This document shows positions 1 through 7,395 of a DNA stretch of 12,275 bases, piece by piece. The stretch lies in assembly GCA_003533975.1 (NCBI GenBank), contig DQCL01000100.1, positions 1-12,275 of the forward strand, read 5' to 3'. The stretch comes from Octadecabacter sp. (GTDB lineage: Bacteria; Pseudomonadota; Alphaproteobacteria; Rhodobacterales; Rhodobacteraceae). Under the pieces are notes generated by a model. It was not told the origin of the DNA. It made no database searches and saw only the letters and a list, made by a program, of their open reading frames with translations. How positions within the stretch are numbered: the stretch's first letter is position 1; each line of letters opens with the position of its first letter. Made by a program: the position numbers and the translations under genes.

Positions 1-1099
1 CGCCGCGTTAGAGGAACAGGTGCTTGCCGGGGCCTGCGCGCTGAAACTGCACGAAGATTGGGGGACCACCCCGGCGGCGATTGACTGCTGTCTGGACGTG
101 GCCGACCAGATGGATGTGCAGGTGATGATCCACACCGATACGCTGAATGAATCCGGCTTTGTCGAACATACCGTCAAGGCGATGAAGGGGCGGACAATTC
201 ACGCCTTTCACACCGAAGGCGCGGGTGGTGGTCACGCGCCCGACATCATCAAGATCTGCGGCGAGCCGCATGTGCTGCCCTCGTCCACCAACCCGACCCG
301 GCCCTTTACCGTCAACACGCTTGAGGAACATCTGGACATGCTGATGGTCTGTCACCATCTGGACAAATCCATCCCCGAGGACATCGCCTTTGCCGAAAGC
401 CGCATCCGGCGCGAAACCATTGCCGCCGAGGACATCCTGCACGACATGGGCGCGTTTTCGATCATCGCCTCCGACAGCCAGGCGATGGGCCGGGTGGGCG
501 AGGTGCTGATCCGCACCTGGCAGACCGCCGACAAGATGAAAAAGCAGCGCGGCCGCCTGGCCGAAGAAACCGGCGAAAACGACAATTTCCGCGTGCGCCG
601 CTACATCGCAAAATACACGATCAACCCTGCCATAGCACAGGGGGTGAGCCATGTTCTGGGCGATATCGCCGTGGGAAAACGCGCTGATCTGGTGCTGTGG
701 TCGCCTGCTTTCTTTGGTGTTAAACCGGAAATGGTTCTTATGGGTGGCTCCATTGTGGTCGCGCAAATGGGCGATCCGAATGCATCCATCCCCACCCCGC
801 AACCTGTCTACACGCGGCCCATGTTTGGCGCCTTTGGCGGGTCGCTGGTGAATTCATCAGTCAGCTTTATTTCGGGCACTGCCCAAGCAGCGGGACTGCG
901 TGAAAGCCTTGGACTGGCCAAACAAACCGTGGCCGTGAAAAATACCCGCAACATCGGCAAAGCGGACATGGTGCTAAACGATGCCTTGCCCGCCATCGAA
1001 GTACATCCTGAAACCTACGAAGTCCGCGCGGACGGTGAATTGCTGACCTGTCAGCCCGCTGAAACCCTGCCGATGGCGCAACGGTATTTCCTGTTCTGA
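1..1099 (+). CDS. ureC: Urease subunit alpha (catalytic), 3' part; 5' end outside window
   Basis: This is the nickel-containing catalytic subunit of urease, a cytoplasmic enzyme that hydrolyses urea to ammonia and carbamate. The reading frame is open from base 2 and gives 365 residues. Matching to the 567-residue Klebsiella enzyme implies that about 202 residues lie upstream of the window. All active-site residues I can place are intact: the lysine that becomes carbamylated (codon 44-46, in LKLHEDW) with the following nickel-ligand His (50-52), the His of [10 protein letters not shown] (131-133), the His of HTEGAGGGH (209-211), the flap Cys-His of MVCHH (350-355), the Arg of AESRIRR (401-403) and the nickel-ligand Asp of SDSQAMGR (473-475). 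Spacings between these residues equal those of the Klebsiella protein, so there is no internal indel here. The stop codon shares bases with the ureE start (TGATG), indicating translational coupling. Identification is essentially certain. Confidence 0.98.
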   Translation, partial: AALEEQVLAGACALKLHEDWGTTPAAIDCCLDVADQMDVQVMIHTDTLNESGFVEHTVKAMKGRTIHAFHTEGAGGGHAPDIIKICGEPHVLPSSTNPTRPFTVNTLEEHLDMLMVCHHLDKSIPEDIAFAESRIRRETIAAEDILHDMGAFSIIASDSQAMGRVGEVLIRTWQTADKMKKQRGRLAEETGENDNFRVRRYIAKYTINPAIAQGVSHVLGDIAVGKRADLVLWSPAFFGVKPEMVLMGGSIVVAQMGDPNASIPTPQPVYTRPMFGAFGGSLVNSSVSFISGTAQAAGLRESLGLAKQTVAVKNTRNIGKADMVLNDALPAIEVHPETYEVRADGELLTCQPAETLPMAQRYFLF

Positions 1100-1566
1100 T
1101 GGTTGATTTAATCAGTCAATCGGTGCGTGGTGCTGGCACATGGAACGGCGCATACGACCAATGTGTCCTAACCTATGAAGAACGTCTGCTGCGTCGCAAG
1201 GTGCTGCGCACGTCCCAAAACGACAAACTGCTTGTCGATCTGCCACAGGCCATCAGCGTCAACCACGATGATGCATTCGCCCTAACAGATGGTCGCCTGA
1301 TCAGGGTTGTCGCAGCGGACGAGGACTTGCTGCAAATCACAGCGCCCGATTTGCTGCCACTGGTATGGCACATCGGCAACCGCCATTGTCCGGCACAAAT
1401 TGAAGCGACCCGTGTGCTGATCCAGCCTGACCACGTGATCCGTGAACTGATGGAACGTCGCGGGGCCACGGTCACGCAGGTTTTTGAACCTTTCACCCCC
1501 GAAGGTGGCGCCTATGGTCATGGGCGCACACAGGGGCATTCACACGGGCACAGCCATGACCACTGA
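1099..1566 (+). CDS. ureE: Urease accessory protein UreE (nickel metallochaperone)
   Basis: UreE binds nickel and delivers it to the UreG/UreF/UreD complex during maturation of urease. The 155-residue product has the family's two-part layout: an N-terminal domain to about residue 75, then a metal-binding domain carrying WHIGNRHCPAQ (His96) and QPDHVI (His112), positions that match the conserved dimer-interface His and a further nickel-site His of the Klebsiella protein. It ends in a histidine-rich tail (residues 141-155, [15 protein letters not shown]) with seven His in fifteen residues, a typical nickel-storage extension. The start is the ATG overlapping the ureC stop. The last 11 bases also encode the first codons of ureF, so the metal-binding tail and the next gene's start share DNA. 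The position in the ureC-E-F-G order supports the call. Confidence 0.96.
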   Translation: MVDLISQSVRGAGTWNGAYDQCVLTYEERLLRRKVLRTSQNDKLLVDLPQAISVNHDDAFALTDGRLIRVVAADEDLLQITAPDLLPLVWHIGNRHCPAQIEATRVLIQPDHVIRELMERRGATVTQVFEPFTPEGGAYGHGRTQGHSHGHSHDH

Positions 1567-2191
1567 GGCTCTAACCCTCACACAATGGCTATCCCCTGCC
1601 TATCCGGTGGGGGCCTTTGCCTATTCCCACGGACTAGAGGCGGCGATTGGCGCAGGCTGGGTCAATGACGGCGCGGAGCTGCAAGCGTGGCTCAGTGACA
1701 TCCTGACGGATGGCAGCGGGCGCAACGACTGCATCTTGCTGCACACCGCCCATAGCGGGCAGGTCCCGTTACAAGACGTGAATGCCGTCGGTCTTGCCTT
1801 TGCCGCATCAGCAGAGCGGCGTCGCGAGGCGCTTTTGCAGGGTGCGGCCTTTGCCAAGACCACGGCAGCGATCTGGACAACAGACGAAAGCGCAGTGATC
1901 TATCCCGTCGCGATTGGGGCCGCGGCAGCCACGCGCAACATCGACCCGACGCTAACCTGCGCCATGTACTTGCACGCCATGATGTCAAATCTGATCGCAG
2001 CCGCACAACGCCTGATGCCGCTTGGCCAAACCGAAGGGCAGACGATCCTTATGGCCCTCAGCCCGATCTGCGAAGAACTGGCACAGGAGACCGCGACAGC
2101 AACACTGGACGACTTATCGTCCTCGACGTTCCTGTCTGACATCGCGTCCATGCAGCATGAAACACAAGAACCAAGGATTTTTCGCACATGA
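1556..2191 (+). CDS. ureF: Urease accessory protein UreF
   Basis: UreF is a helical accessory protein that, with UreD (UreH) and UreG, forms the complex that carbamylates the active-site lysine and loads nickel into apo-urease; it gates the GTPase activity of UreG. The 211-residue product begins [20 protein letters not shown] and continues with FAYSHGLE, the conserved UreF N-terminal signature (WLSPAFPVGAFSYSHGLE-like), which fixes the ATG at 1556. An upstream in-frame ATG at 1484 would add 24 residues translated from another frame of the ureE tail and is not credible. The length is normal for the family. The start lies 11 bases inside ureE, and the stop overlaps the ureG start (ATGA), so ureE, ureF and ureG should be made from one message. 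No strong Shine-Dalgarno sequence precedes the start, as expected for coupled reinitiation. Confidence 0.95.
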   Translation: MTTEALTLTQWLSPAYPVGAFAYSHGLEAAIGAGWVNDGAELQAWLSDILTDGSGRNDCILLHTAHSGQVPLQDVNAVGLAFAASAERRREALLQGAAFAKTTAAIWTTDESAVIYPVAIGAAAATRNIDPTLTCAMYLHAMMSNLIAAAQRLMPLGQTEGQTILMALSPICEELAQETATATLDDLSSSTFLSDIASMQHETQEPRIFRT

Positions 2192-2820
2192 CCCGAATGA
2201 ATGGCCCTTTGCGCGTCGGGATCGGCGGCCCCGTTGGTGCAGGCAAAACGACACTCACGGCGGCATTGGCCCGTGTTTTCCACCCCGATTTGTCCATGGG
2301 CGTGATCACCAATGACATCTATACGCAAGAGGACGCCGAAGCGCTGATGCGGATGCAGGTGCTGCCGCAGGACCGCATCATCGGCGTTGAAACAGGTGGT
2401 TGCCCACACACAGCGATCCGCGAAGACGCCTCAATCAACCTCGCCGCGATAGACGAAATGCGCACACGCCACGACGACCTTGATCTGGTGCTGATCGAAA
2501 GCGGCGGTGATAATCTGTCGGCCACCTTCAGCCCTGAGCTGGCCGACCTGACGATCTATGTCATCGACGTCGCCGCCGGTGAAGAAATACCCCGCAAGGG
2601 TGGCCCGGCGCTTACACGATCCGATCTTTTGATCATCAACAAAACTGACCTCGCACCACACGTTGGCGCCTCGCTGGAGGTTATGGACCACGATGCCACC
2701 CGCATGCGTGGCGGACGGCCCCACGTGTTCTGCAATCTGCGAAAAGCAGACGGCGTTGAGGCGGTCGCGGAATTCATCAGGGATCACGGTGCACTGGAGG
2801 CAGCGCAAAGTCGCGGGTGA
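2188..2820 (+). CDS. ureG: Urease accessory protein UreG (SIMIBI-class GTPase)
   Basis: UreG is the GTPase whose nucleotide-dependent dimer carries nickel from UreE to the urease maturation complex. The 210-residue product has the P-loop GPVGAGKT (residues 14-21), the invariant nickel-binding Cys-Pro-His in [13 protein letters not shown] (CPH at 72-74), the [17 protein letters not shown] segment (104-120) and the guanine-specificity motif [10 protein letters not shown] (151-160). Length and motif order are standard. It follows ureF with an ATGA overlap. It is the last gene of the rightward urease run: the next gene is on the opposite strand after 94 bases. No ureD (ureH) gene is visible; it is presumably upstream of ureA outside the window, the usual place in relatives. 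Confidence 0.97.
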   Translation: MTRMNGPLRVGIGGPVGAGKTTLTAALARVFHPDLSMGVITNDIYTQEDAEALMRMQVLPQDRIIGVETGGCPHTAIREDASINLAAIDEMRTRHDDLDLVLIESGGDNLSATFSPELADLTIYVIDVAAGEEIPRKGGPALTRSDLLIINKTDLAPHVGASLEVMDHDATRMRGGRPHVFCNLRKADGVEAVAEFIRDHGALEAAQSRG

Positions 2821-2914
2821 TGACCTGCCCCCCTTTGAGGCCGCTCATTGAGGTTGGCTCTGTTCAGTTTTTTTCGAACAGATTAATGACTGCGTTCCAG
2901 AGCGGCCGTCCCCG
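2821..2914. other. Convergent intergenic gap between ureG and the coiled-coil gene
   Basis: These 94 bases separate the ends of two converging transcription units. They hold a hairpin-forming sequence (described separately) and a second short GC-rich inverted repeat near 2901-2916 (AGCGG with CCGCT). I see no credible small ORF or promoter. Confidence 0.5.
2859..2882. terminator. Possible bidirectional terminator hairpin
   Basis: TCTGTTC (2859-2865) and GAACAGA (2876-2882) are perfect 7-base inverted repeats around a 10-base loop that contains seven T. They lie just past the ureG stop and between converging genes, a natural terminator site. The T run is in the loop rather than after the stem, so this is not a textbook intrinsic terminator in either direction and may only be an RNA 3'-end stabiliser. 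Confidence 0.3.
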
Positions 2915-3241
2915 CTAGCTCGCGTTTTGACGCTCGATATAGGTGCGCATTTCTTCGGCTTCTTGGCGTGCGTCGCGCAAGCCGTCCATTGCGGCACGCA
3001 GTTCGGCCTCGGTTTGGGACAGTTGGTTGCTGATTTCGGCTTCGCGTTGCTGAAGATATGTAATTGCCTGATCGCGGGTTTCTTCGGCTTCGTGCAAAGA
3101 TTGCGCCATGCGGTCCAACTCACCGATTTCGGATTTGGAGACACGGGTGAAGCGGTTGACCAGCCAGCTGGCAAACCAACCCAAACAGAAGGCCACAAAC
3201 AGGATAATCGCGGTGGCGACGATGAATTCGGTTCTGTTCAT
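2915..3241 (-). CDS. Small membrane-anchored coiled-coil protein, function unknown
   Basis: I do not recognise a named family. The 108-residue product has one N-terminal membrane segment (about residues 6-28, ending WLVNR) followed by basic residues (NRFTRVSK), which by the positive-inside rule places the rest of the chain in the cytoplasm. Residues 37-106 are charged, rich in Glu, Gln, Arg and Ala with Leu/Ile/Met at heptad-like spacing, and look like a continuous coiled coil. The protein ends shortly after YIERQ. The ATG overlaps the stop codon of the OmpA-family gene by 4 bases (ATGA), so the two should be co-translated; a role alongside that envelope protein is inference from this coupling. 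The gene converges on ureG. Length, a plausible start and coupling argue for a real gene. Confidence 0.85.
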   Translation of the reverse strand: MNRTEFIVATAIILFVAFCLGWFASWLVNRFTRVSKSEIGELDRMAQSLHEAEETRDQAITYLQQREAEISNQLSQTEAELRAAMDGLRDARQEAEEMRTYIERQNAS

Positions 3242-5139
3242 TCTGTTGGTTCCTCTTGGGTAGCGTCTTCTGCCGCTTGTGCGGCTTCTTCTTCAATTTG
3301 CTCGAGTGCTGTCTTTTGTTCGGTGCTTTCAGGTACAATCAGAGAGAACTCAATCCGGCGGTTTGCCTCGCGGCCTTCTGCCGTTTCATTGTCCGCAATC
3401 GGGTCAGCTTCGCCGTATCCAACAGCACGAAAGCTGGCCACTGGAACGCGGCGCACGCGCAGGCCATCCAGAACGGCATTCGCGCGTTGCTGGCTTAGGC
3501 GTTGGTTGCCGCCTTCAGACCCTTGGCTGTCTGTGTACCCTGCGATCTCAATTCGAAGGTCCGCGCAGCGCTGCAAGATTTCTGTGATGTCATCGAGAAT
3601 TCCGGCCCCTTCGCCTGCAATCGTTGCAGAACTGGGCTCAAACGTGATTTTACGGGCTTCGGTGACTGCCATAATGCTTGCCAAACATTCTTCCTCTGTG
3701 GGCATTGATGCAATGGGATCAAGCGCCTCGACATAGGTGACTGCAACTTCAAATTCTTCTGTTTCGCCCAGTTTATCAATGAGCAGACGGGTGATTTCGC
3801 CGCCTGCGTCCGGTATGCCGCTGTTGCCGCGCACCACGACATTCCCCGGCTCGACGGTGACGGACCCGTTGGACAATTTGGACAAGGCTTCGATGCCTGC
3901 GAGGACGCGCACGGACCAGCTGTTGGGCAATCCGTCAACAATACGGGTTGCCATTGAGATGTCCGCGGAAGCGAATTTTGCGCTCGCGAAGTTTTCGGCG
4001 GTGGAGTTCAGCAGTTCGCTGGAAACACGACCACGCAGCTGCACAAGCCCCTCGGGACTGAGCGTGGCGATGAACTGTGGCGGTCCCTCTTCACCCTCTG
4101 TTGGCGCAGCGGGCAAAACCGCCTCAAGCGCGAAAACTTCAGGCAAAGCGTTTTCAAGTTCACCAGCAATCCGATCAAAGTTGCCCTGTACCGCTCCGGC
4201 TTTCGCGACCAAAGTTACATCCGCATCCGAGATCGTGACTGTACCGCCACCCAATTCATCTAACGCAGACATAGACATCGTAACGGCGTCCGCCCAACGC
4301 GTTGTTGGCGCCCCGAGCGCAACGGTGCATCCGACACGTCCTTCAACGCCAATCGTTTGTGCAGTTGCACCAATGAGGCGCTCAGCAGCGGGCGTATCTG
4401 CGACGCAGCTGTCAAAGCGTGCGCCGTTCTCGTCAATGATAAAACGCGTCACAAAAGGTGAGACCACAGGGCGCGGTGCGGAGATATTAAGCGTGATTAG
4501 CAACTCATCCGGGCTGGAGCGACGCAAGCTGGTTTCCAACTGAGCCTTCTGTTCCGGTGAGTCAGAAATTGCCTCGACTGAAACGCGGCCAGCGCGGACT
4601 GAGATTTTTGATCGGGGCAATTGGCGCAGGGCGCGAAGCCCGAATTCAACCGCCGGTTCCCAACCCAACGGAACCTCGTAGTCCGCTGTTTCAAGGAAGT
4701 CCGCGAAATTACTGTCTTCTCCGGCCATGCCCGTAAGCGTTTCAGTCAAATCGTCTCGGTCTGATGTTGCAGGGATCAGACCGATGATGGAAATGCCGCT
4801 ATCATTGCGCAAAATCTCCATCGAAAATTCTGGGGCCTGAATTCCCGCACTATCTGTAACTGTCATATTGTCGATGACGCGGCTGGCATCAACCATGCCT
4901 CCGGCAGTTGAAATCGCGCGGAAGCGCAGCGCTTCTGAGGGGGCTTCACCTTCAAGAATGACCTGCAATCCGTCCCCTAGCACCGAGGCAAACCGGTGGC
5001 CGTTTTCTTCCAAAGCAAGATCGACCGCCTGAACAGAGCGGGTTTCGACCGTCGCAACGACAACGCGCGCGGCGAACCCGCAAACGATCGCAGCAAGGCA
5101 AAACGCAGCGAGACGGACAAAAAGGGCAGACAGGCGCAT
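3238..5139 (-). CDS. OmpA-family peptidoglycan-binding envelope protein with three internal repeats
   Basis: The 633-residue protein has a hydrophobic N-terminus (about residues 5-29) that could be a signal peptide cut near VVA-TV (after 29) or an uncleaved inner-membrane anchor. Residues about 50-95 resemble a BON-type module (GLQVILEGEAPSEA onward). Three tandem repeats of about 125 residues follow (105-228, 229-355, 356-471). A C-terminal OmpA-like domain (about 497-602) holds GYTDSQGSEGGNQRLSQQRA; Asp537 and Arg552 are 15 apart, exactly as Asp241 and Arg256 of E. coli OmpA, which grip diaminopimelate in peptidoglycan. The chain ends in an acidic, Glu/Ala/Gln-rich tail (604-633). There is no transmembrane beta-barrel domain like that of OmpA itself. 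It is 58 bases downstream of ubiA on the same strand, with a good ribosome site (AAGGA), and it overlaps the coiled-coil gene. Peptidoglycan attachment is well supported; the role of the repeats is unknown. Confidence 0.92.
   Translation of the reverse strand: MRLSALFVRLAAFCLAAIVCGFAARVVVATVETRSVQAVDLALEENGHRFASVLGDGLQVILEGEAPSEALRFRAISTAGGMVDASRVIDNMTVTDSAGIQAPEFSMEILRNDSGISIIGLIPATSDRDDLTETLTGMAGEDSNFADFLETADYEVPLGWEPAVEFGLRALRQLPRSKISVRAGRVSVEAISDSPEQKAQLETSLRRSSPDELLITLNISAPRPVVSPFVTRFIIDENGARFDSCVADTPAAERLIGATAQTIGVEGRVGCTVALGAPTTRWADAVTMSMSALDELGGGTVTISDADVTLVAKAGAVQGNFDRIAGELENALPEVFALEAVLPAAPTEGEEGPPQFIATLSPEGLVQLRGRVSSELLNSTAENFASAKFASADISMATRIVDGLPNSWSVRVLAGIEALSKLSNGSVTVEPGNVVVRGNSGIPDAGGEITRLLIDKLGETEEFEVAVTYVEALDPIASMPTEEECLASIMAVTEARKITFEPSSATIAGEGAGILDDITEILQRCADLRIEIAGYTDSQGSEGGNQRLSQQRANAVLDGLRVRRVPVASFRAVGYGEADPIADNETAEGREANRRIEFSLIVPESTEQKTALEQIEEEAAQAAEDATQEEPTE
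3727..4827 (-). repeat. Three tandem protein-level repeats inside the OmpA-family gene
   Basis: The three units cover residues 105-228, 229-355 and 356-471. Each begins with Phe and a beta-like segment (FSMEILRNDSGISI, FVTRFIIDENGARF, FIATLSPEGLVQLRG). Each has a conserved Trp at 160, 282 and 408 (spacings 122 and 126), followed by the pattern W..xV..gL.AL..L and then two short beta strands (SKISVRAGRVSVEA, GTVTISDADVTLVA, GSVTVEPGNVVVRG). The DNA has diverged; the repeat is visible only in the protein. This resembles repeated BON-like units, but the family name is my inference. Confidence 0.7.
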
Positions 5140-5146
5140 TTCGGCG

Positions 5147-5151
5147 TCCTT
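5147..5151 (-). promoter_or_regulatory. Ribosome binding site of the OmpA-family gene
   Basis: On the - strand the sequence reads AAGGA, seven bases before the ATG at 5139. This fixes the start and shows that the gene is translated independently of ubiA, whose stop is 58 bases upstream. Confidence 0.7.
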
Positions 5152-5197
5152 CAGAGATTATTTACCTGTGCTTAGGCGGTTGTGGCGTGAGGTTCAA

Positions 5198-6157
5198 TCA
5201 AAGGAACAACGCAACGGCGAAAAACGGCAGAGGAATGAGGCCCGCATCACGGTTGGAGCGAAAGAGCGTTAAGAGGCTGGCGCTATCATCGGCATCAAAG
5301 CTGCGTTGCTGCCATGCGAGGTGCCACCCCATCGCCCACGGACCGCCCAAAGCAACCACTAACGCCAAGACATTGGTGTTGATGCCCGCGAGGACAACGG
5401 CCAGCCCAAACAAGCAAACAGTGGCGACCATAAAGTAGCGCAACCAGACCAGCGTGGCGTCCCCAAACAGGCGGGCGGTCGATTTCACGCCAATAAGCGC
5501 GTCATCTTCGGTGTCTTGGTGCGCGTAGATCGTATCATAAAACAGCGTCCAAGCGATGCCCGCCAAATAAAGCGCGGCGGCCGGCCACCCGAGGGTGCCA
5601 GTATGGGCTGTCCATGCCAAAAGCGCGCCCCAATTAAAGGCAAGGCCGAGAAACACCTGCGGCCACCACGTAAAGCGTTTCGCGAACGGGTAGATCGCGA
5701 CGGGAAGTAACGCGGCGATCCCCAACAGGATTGCGTTGGTATTGAAGGTCAGCAAAATCAGCAGCGACACAAAGGATTGCAGCGCCATCCAGCCCAGCGC
5801 CTTACGCACGCCCACCTGCCCAGACGGGATCGGACGGTTCGCGGTGCGTTCAACTTTGCCGTCAATGTCGCGATCAGTGATGTCATTCCACGTACAGCCC
5901 GCGCCGCGCATCAAAAAAGCGCCCAACGCGCAGCCGATTGCGATCCAGAGGTCAAACAAGCTCGCGCGGCCCGTGTGCAGCATCGCCAACAGCAATCCCC
6001 ACCAACAGGGCAACAACAAAAGCCAAGTTCCGATGGGGCGATCCGCCCGTGAAAGGCGCAAAAACGGGCGCGTACGGACGGGCGCATAGGTATCCACCCA
6101 GTTGCCTGTCACAGCATCGGCGATTTCAACCTCTGGCGTCCGGTCTTTGTCGGTCAT
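5198..6157 (-). CDS. ubiA: 4-hydroxybenzoate polyprenyltransferase (ubiquinone synthesis)
   Basis: UbiA is an integral inner-membrane prenyltransferase that attaches the polyprenyl tail to 4-hydroxybenzoate, the first committed membrane step of ubiquinone synthesis. The 319-residue product carries both Asp-rich motifs that bind magnesium and the prenyl diphosphate: NDITDRDIDGKVERTANRP (from residue 91) and YDTIYAHQDTEDD (207-219). It has the usual series of hydrophobic helices, the first near residues 43-60 after a soluble N-terminal stretch of about 40 residues. DGKVERTANRP and the conserved IGVKSTARLFG (222-232) separate it from haem O or chlorophyll prenyltransferases of the same superfamily. 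The ATG is preceded by GAGGTGA, a strong ribosome site that lies inside the opposite-strand rsmE gene region. Downstream on the same strand are the OmpA-family and coiled-coil genes, possibly co-transcribed. Confidence 0.96.
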   Translation of the reverse strand: MTDKDRTPEVEIADAVTGNWVDTYAPVRTRPFLRLSRADRPIGTWLLLLPCWWGLLLAMLHTGRASLFDLWIAIGCALGAFLMRGAGCTWNDITDRDIDGKVERTANRPIPSGQVGVRKALGWMALQSFVSLLILLTFNTNAILLGIAALLPVAIYPFAKRFTWWPQVFLGLAFNWGALLAWTAHTGTLGWPAAALYLAGIAWTLFYDTIYAHQDTEDDALIGVKSTARLFGDATLVWLRYFMVATVCLFGLAVVLAGINTNVLALVVALGGPWAMGWHLAWQQRSFDADDSASLLTLFRSNRDAGLIPLPFFAVALFL

Positions 6158-6161
6158 ATGT

Positions 6162-6168
6162 TCACCTC
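6162..6168 (-). promoter_or_regulatory. Ribosome binding site of ubiA, lying between the two possible rsmE starts
   Basis: The - strand reads GAGGTGA, a close match to the anti-Shine-Dalgarno complement, ending four bases before the ubiA ATG. The same bases on the + strand fall between the two candidate rsmE start codons (6158 and 6170), so the translation signals of the divergent genes interlock. Confidence 0.7.
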
Positions 6169-6169
6169 T

Positions 6170-6889
6170 ATGGCACGCATTCGATTACACGTAGACCACC
6201 CTTTGAGCCCTTCTGAAAGGGTCGCGTGCTCGCGGGAGCAAGCACATTACCTTTTCGGGGTGATGCGCTTGGACGTCGGCGCAGATGTGTTGCTGTTTAA
6301 CGGGCAACACGGCGAATGGCACGCGCGTGTTATTGCGGCCACCAAGAAGGGTGGTGTGCTGGAATGTGTGGAGCAAACCAAGCCGCTGCAAATGCCCCCT
6401 GATGTCTGGTTGGTGTTTGCGCCGATAGTGAAGGACCGCACGTCGTTTATCGTGGAAAAGGCGGCTGAGCTTGGGGCGGCGAAGATCATTCCGATGCAGA
6501 CCGAGTACACGCAGTCTGCCAACCGCGTTCGGCAAGATAAGTTGCAGGCCCATGCGCTGGAAGCGGCCGAACAATGCGGCGGGACATATGTGCCTGAGGT
6601 GGCAGAGCTGCAAAAATTCGCCAAGTTGTTGGACGGTTGGCCCCCCGCGCGGCGTATTCTGTTCTGTGATGAGGCGATGGTCGGCCAAGCCTTAAATTTG
6701 CCAACAGATACAGGCCCATGGGCCATATTCATTGGCCCCGAAGGTGGATTTTCCGACAAAGAACGCGACCGTTTGCGCGGTATGGATAATGCGTACCCCA
6801 TTAGCCTTGGCCCGCGCATTTTGCGTGCTGACACGGCTGCGGTTGCCGCGATGACGTTATGGCAACAGACCTTGGGGGATTGGACATGA
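6170..6889 (+). CDS. rsmE: 16S rRNA (uracil(1498)-N(3))-methyltransferase
   Basis: RsmE is a SPOUT-class methyltransferase that methylates N3 of U1498 in the decoding region of 16S rRNA using S-adenosylmethionine. From the ATG at 6170 the product is 239 residues. It has the N-terminal PUA-like region (MARIRLHVDHPL, then SREQAHYLFGVMRL at 21-34) and the family landmarks EKAAELGAAKI (96-106), EAAEQCGGT (131-139), IGPEGGFS (188-195) and the knot-forming LGPRILRADTA (213-223). The start is uncertain: an in-frame ATG at 6158 would add MFTS and lies directly against the ubiA start. I prefer 6170 because MARIRL resembles the usual beginning of the family, but neither start has a good ribosome site. 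The stop overlaps the next gene's ATG (ATGA). Confidence 0.95.
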   Translation: MARIRLHVDHPLSPSERVACSREQAHYLFGVMRLDVGADVLLFNGQHGEWHARVIAATKKGGVLECVEQTKPLQMPPDVWLVFAPIVKDRTSFIVEKAAELGAAKIIPMQTEYTQSANRVRQDKLQAHALEAAEQCGGTYVPEVAELQKFAKLLDGWPPARRILFCDEAMVGQALNLPTDTGPWAIFIGPEGGFSDKERDRLRGMDNAYPISLGPRILRADTAAVAAMTLWQQTLGDWT

Positions 6890-7395
6890 TCCGCCCTGAG
6901 GTCCGCGCAGGGCTATGGCGGTGGCGTGAGGTTATTGCCGCACTTGGTTTGGCGGCACTCGGGTTGTGGTGGGGGTTTGCGTCGTTTGGAATTGTGCAAT
7001 GGCTCGGCTGGACGCTTGCTGTTTTTGGTGCAGCCCTTGCGATTGCCGCAGGGCAAAAGGTGCGGTTTCGCCCGCAAAGTGACGGCGCAGGTGTGGTGAC
7101 GCTGGATGAACGTCGTGTGACCTACCTTGGTCCGCTTGACGGGGGTGTCGCGGACCTCGATCTGATGGTGCAGCTTGATATCACCCCTGCCCCCGCATGG
7201 CGGATTATTAGCCGTGATGGCAATCATTTGGACATCCCAACGGATGCTTTGGGCGTTGAGGCGCTGTTTGATGTTTTTTCAACCCTCCCCGGTATTAGAA
7301 CCGAGTATATGTTGTCTTTGCTGAAAACCCCGCGCACCGCGCAAATGACGATTTGGATGGCGCCAGATCACAAACCTTACACGCTCGTGCATTGA
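6886..7395 (+). CDS. Conserved-looking two-TM membrane protein, possible PH-like domain; function unknown
   Basis: I cannot name the family. The 169-residue product, read from the ATG that overlaps the rsmE stop (ATGA), has two hydrophobic segments (about 14-31 and 35-55) forming a hairpin. A region rich in short beta strands follows (68-130): VVTLDERRVTYLGPL, then LDLMVQLDI, then W.I..RDGNHLDIPTDA and a final helix GVEALFDVF. A TM hairpin followed by such a region with a DG turn and a C-terminal helix resembles the two small membrane proteins of the pyr region (10725-11162 and 11671-12090), suggesting a bacterial PH-like fold; this is inference from layout rather than clear identity. An earlier in-frame ATG at 6859 lies deep inside rsmE and is less likely. 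A separately translated gshA follows after 57 bases. Confidence 0.85.
   Translation: MIRPEVRAGLWRWREVIAALGLAALGLWWGFASFGIVQWLGWTLAVFGAALAIAAGQKVRFRPQSDGAGVVTLDERRVTYLGPLDGGVADLDLMVQLDITPAPAWRIISRDGNHLDIPTDALGVEALFDVFSTLPGIRTEYMLSLLKTPRTAQMTIWMAPDHKPYTLVH

Noticed and set aside
8..802. Long open frame on the - strand opposite ureC (264 codons)
   Set aside because: It lies entirely antisense to ureC, whose active-site residues are all intact; composition is His/Arg/Gly-rich without any recognisable motif, as expected for a shadow frame of a GC-rich gene.
1484..1555. Upstream ATG extension of ureF
   Set aside because: It would prepend 24 residues from an alternate frame of the UreE tail; the UreF signature begins just after the ATG at 1556.
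1530..1563. Short repeated CAC/GGG units near the end of ureE as a DNA repeat or CRISPR-like element
   Set aside because: They are simply His/Gly codons of the nickel-binding tail; no spacer-repeat structure exists.
2927..4543. Long + strand frames (2927-3736, 3737-4543) opposite the coiled-coil and OmpA-family genes
   Set aside because: The - strand proteins have clear domains, ribosome site and coupled start/stop; the + frames are Ser/Arg/Ala-rich and motif-free.
5065..5085. Cys20 of the OmpA-family protein as a lipoprotein lipobox
   Set aside because: The preceding residues are A-I-V-C; Val directly before Cys and the lack of a Leu at -3 do not fit a lipobox.
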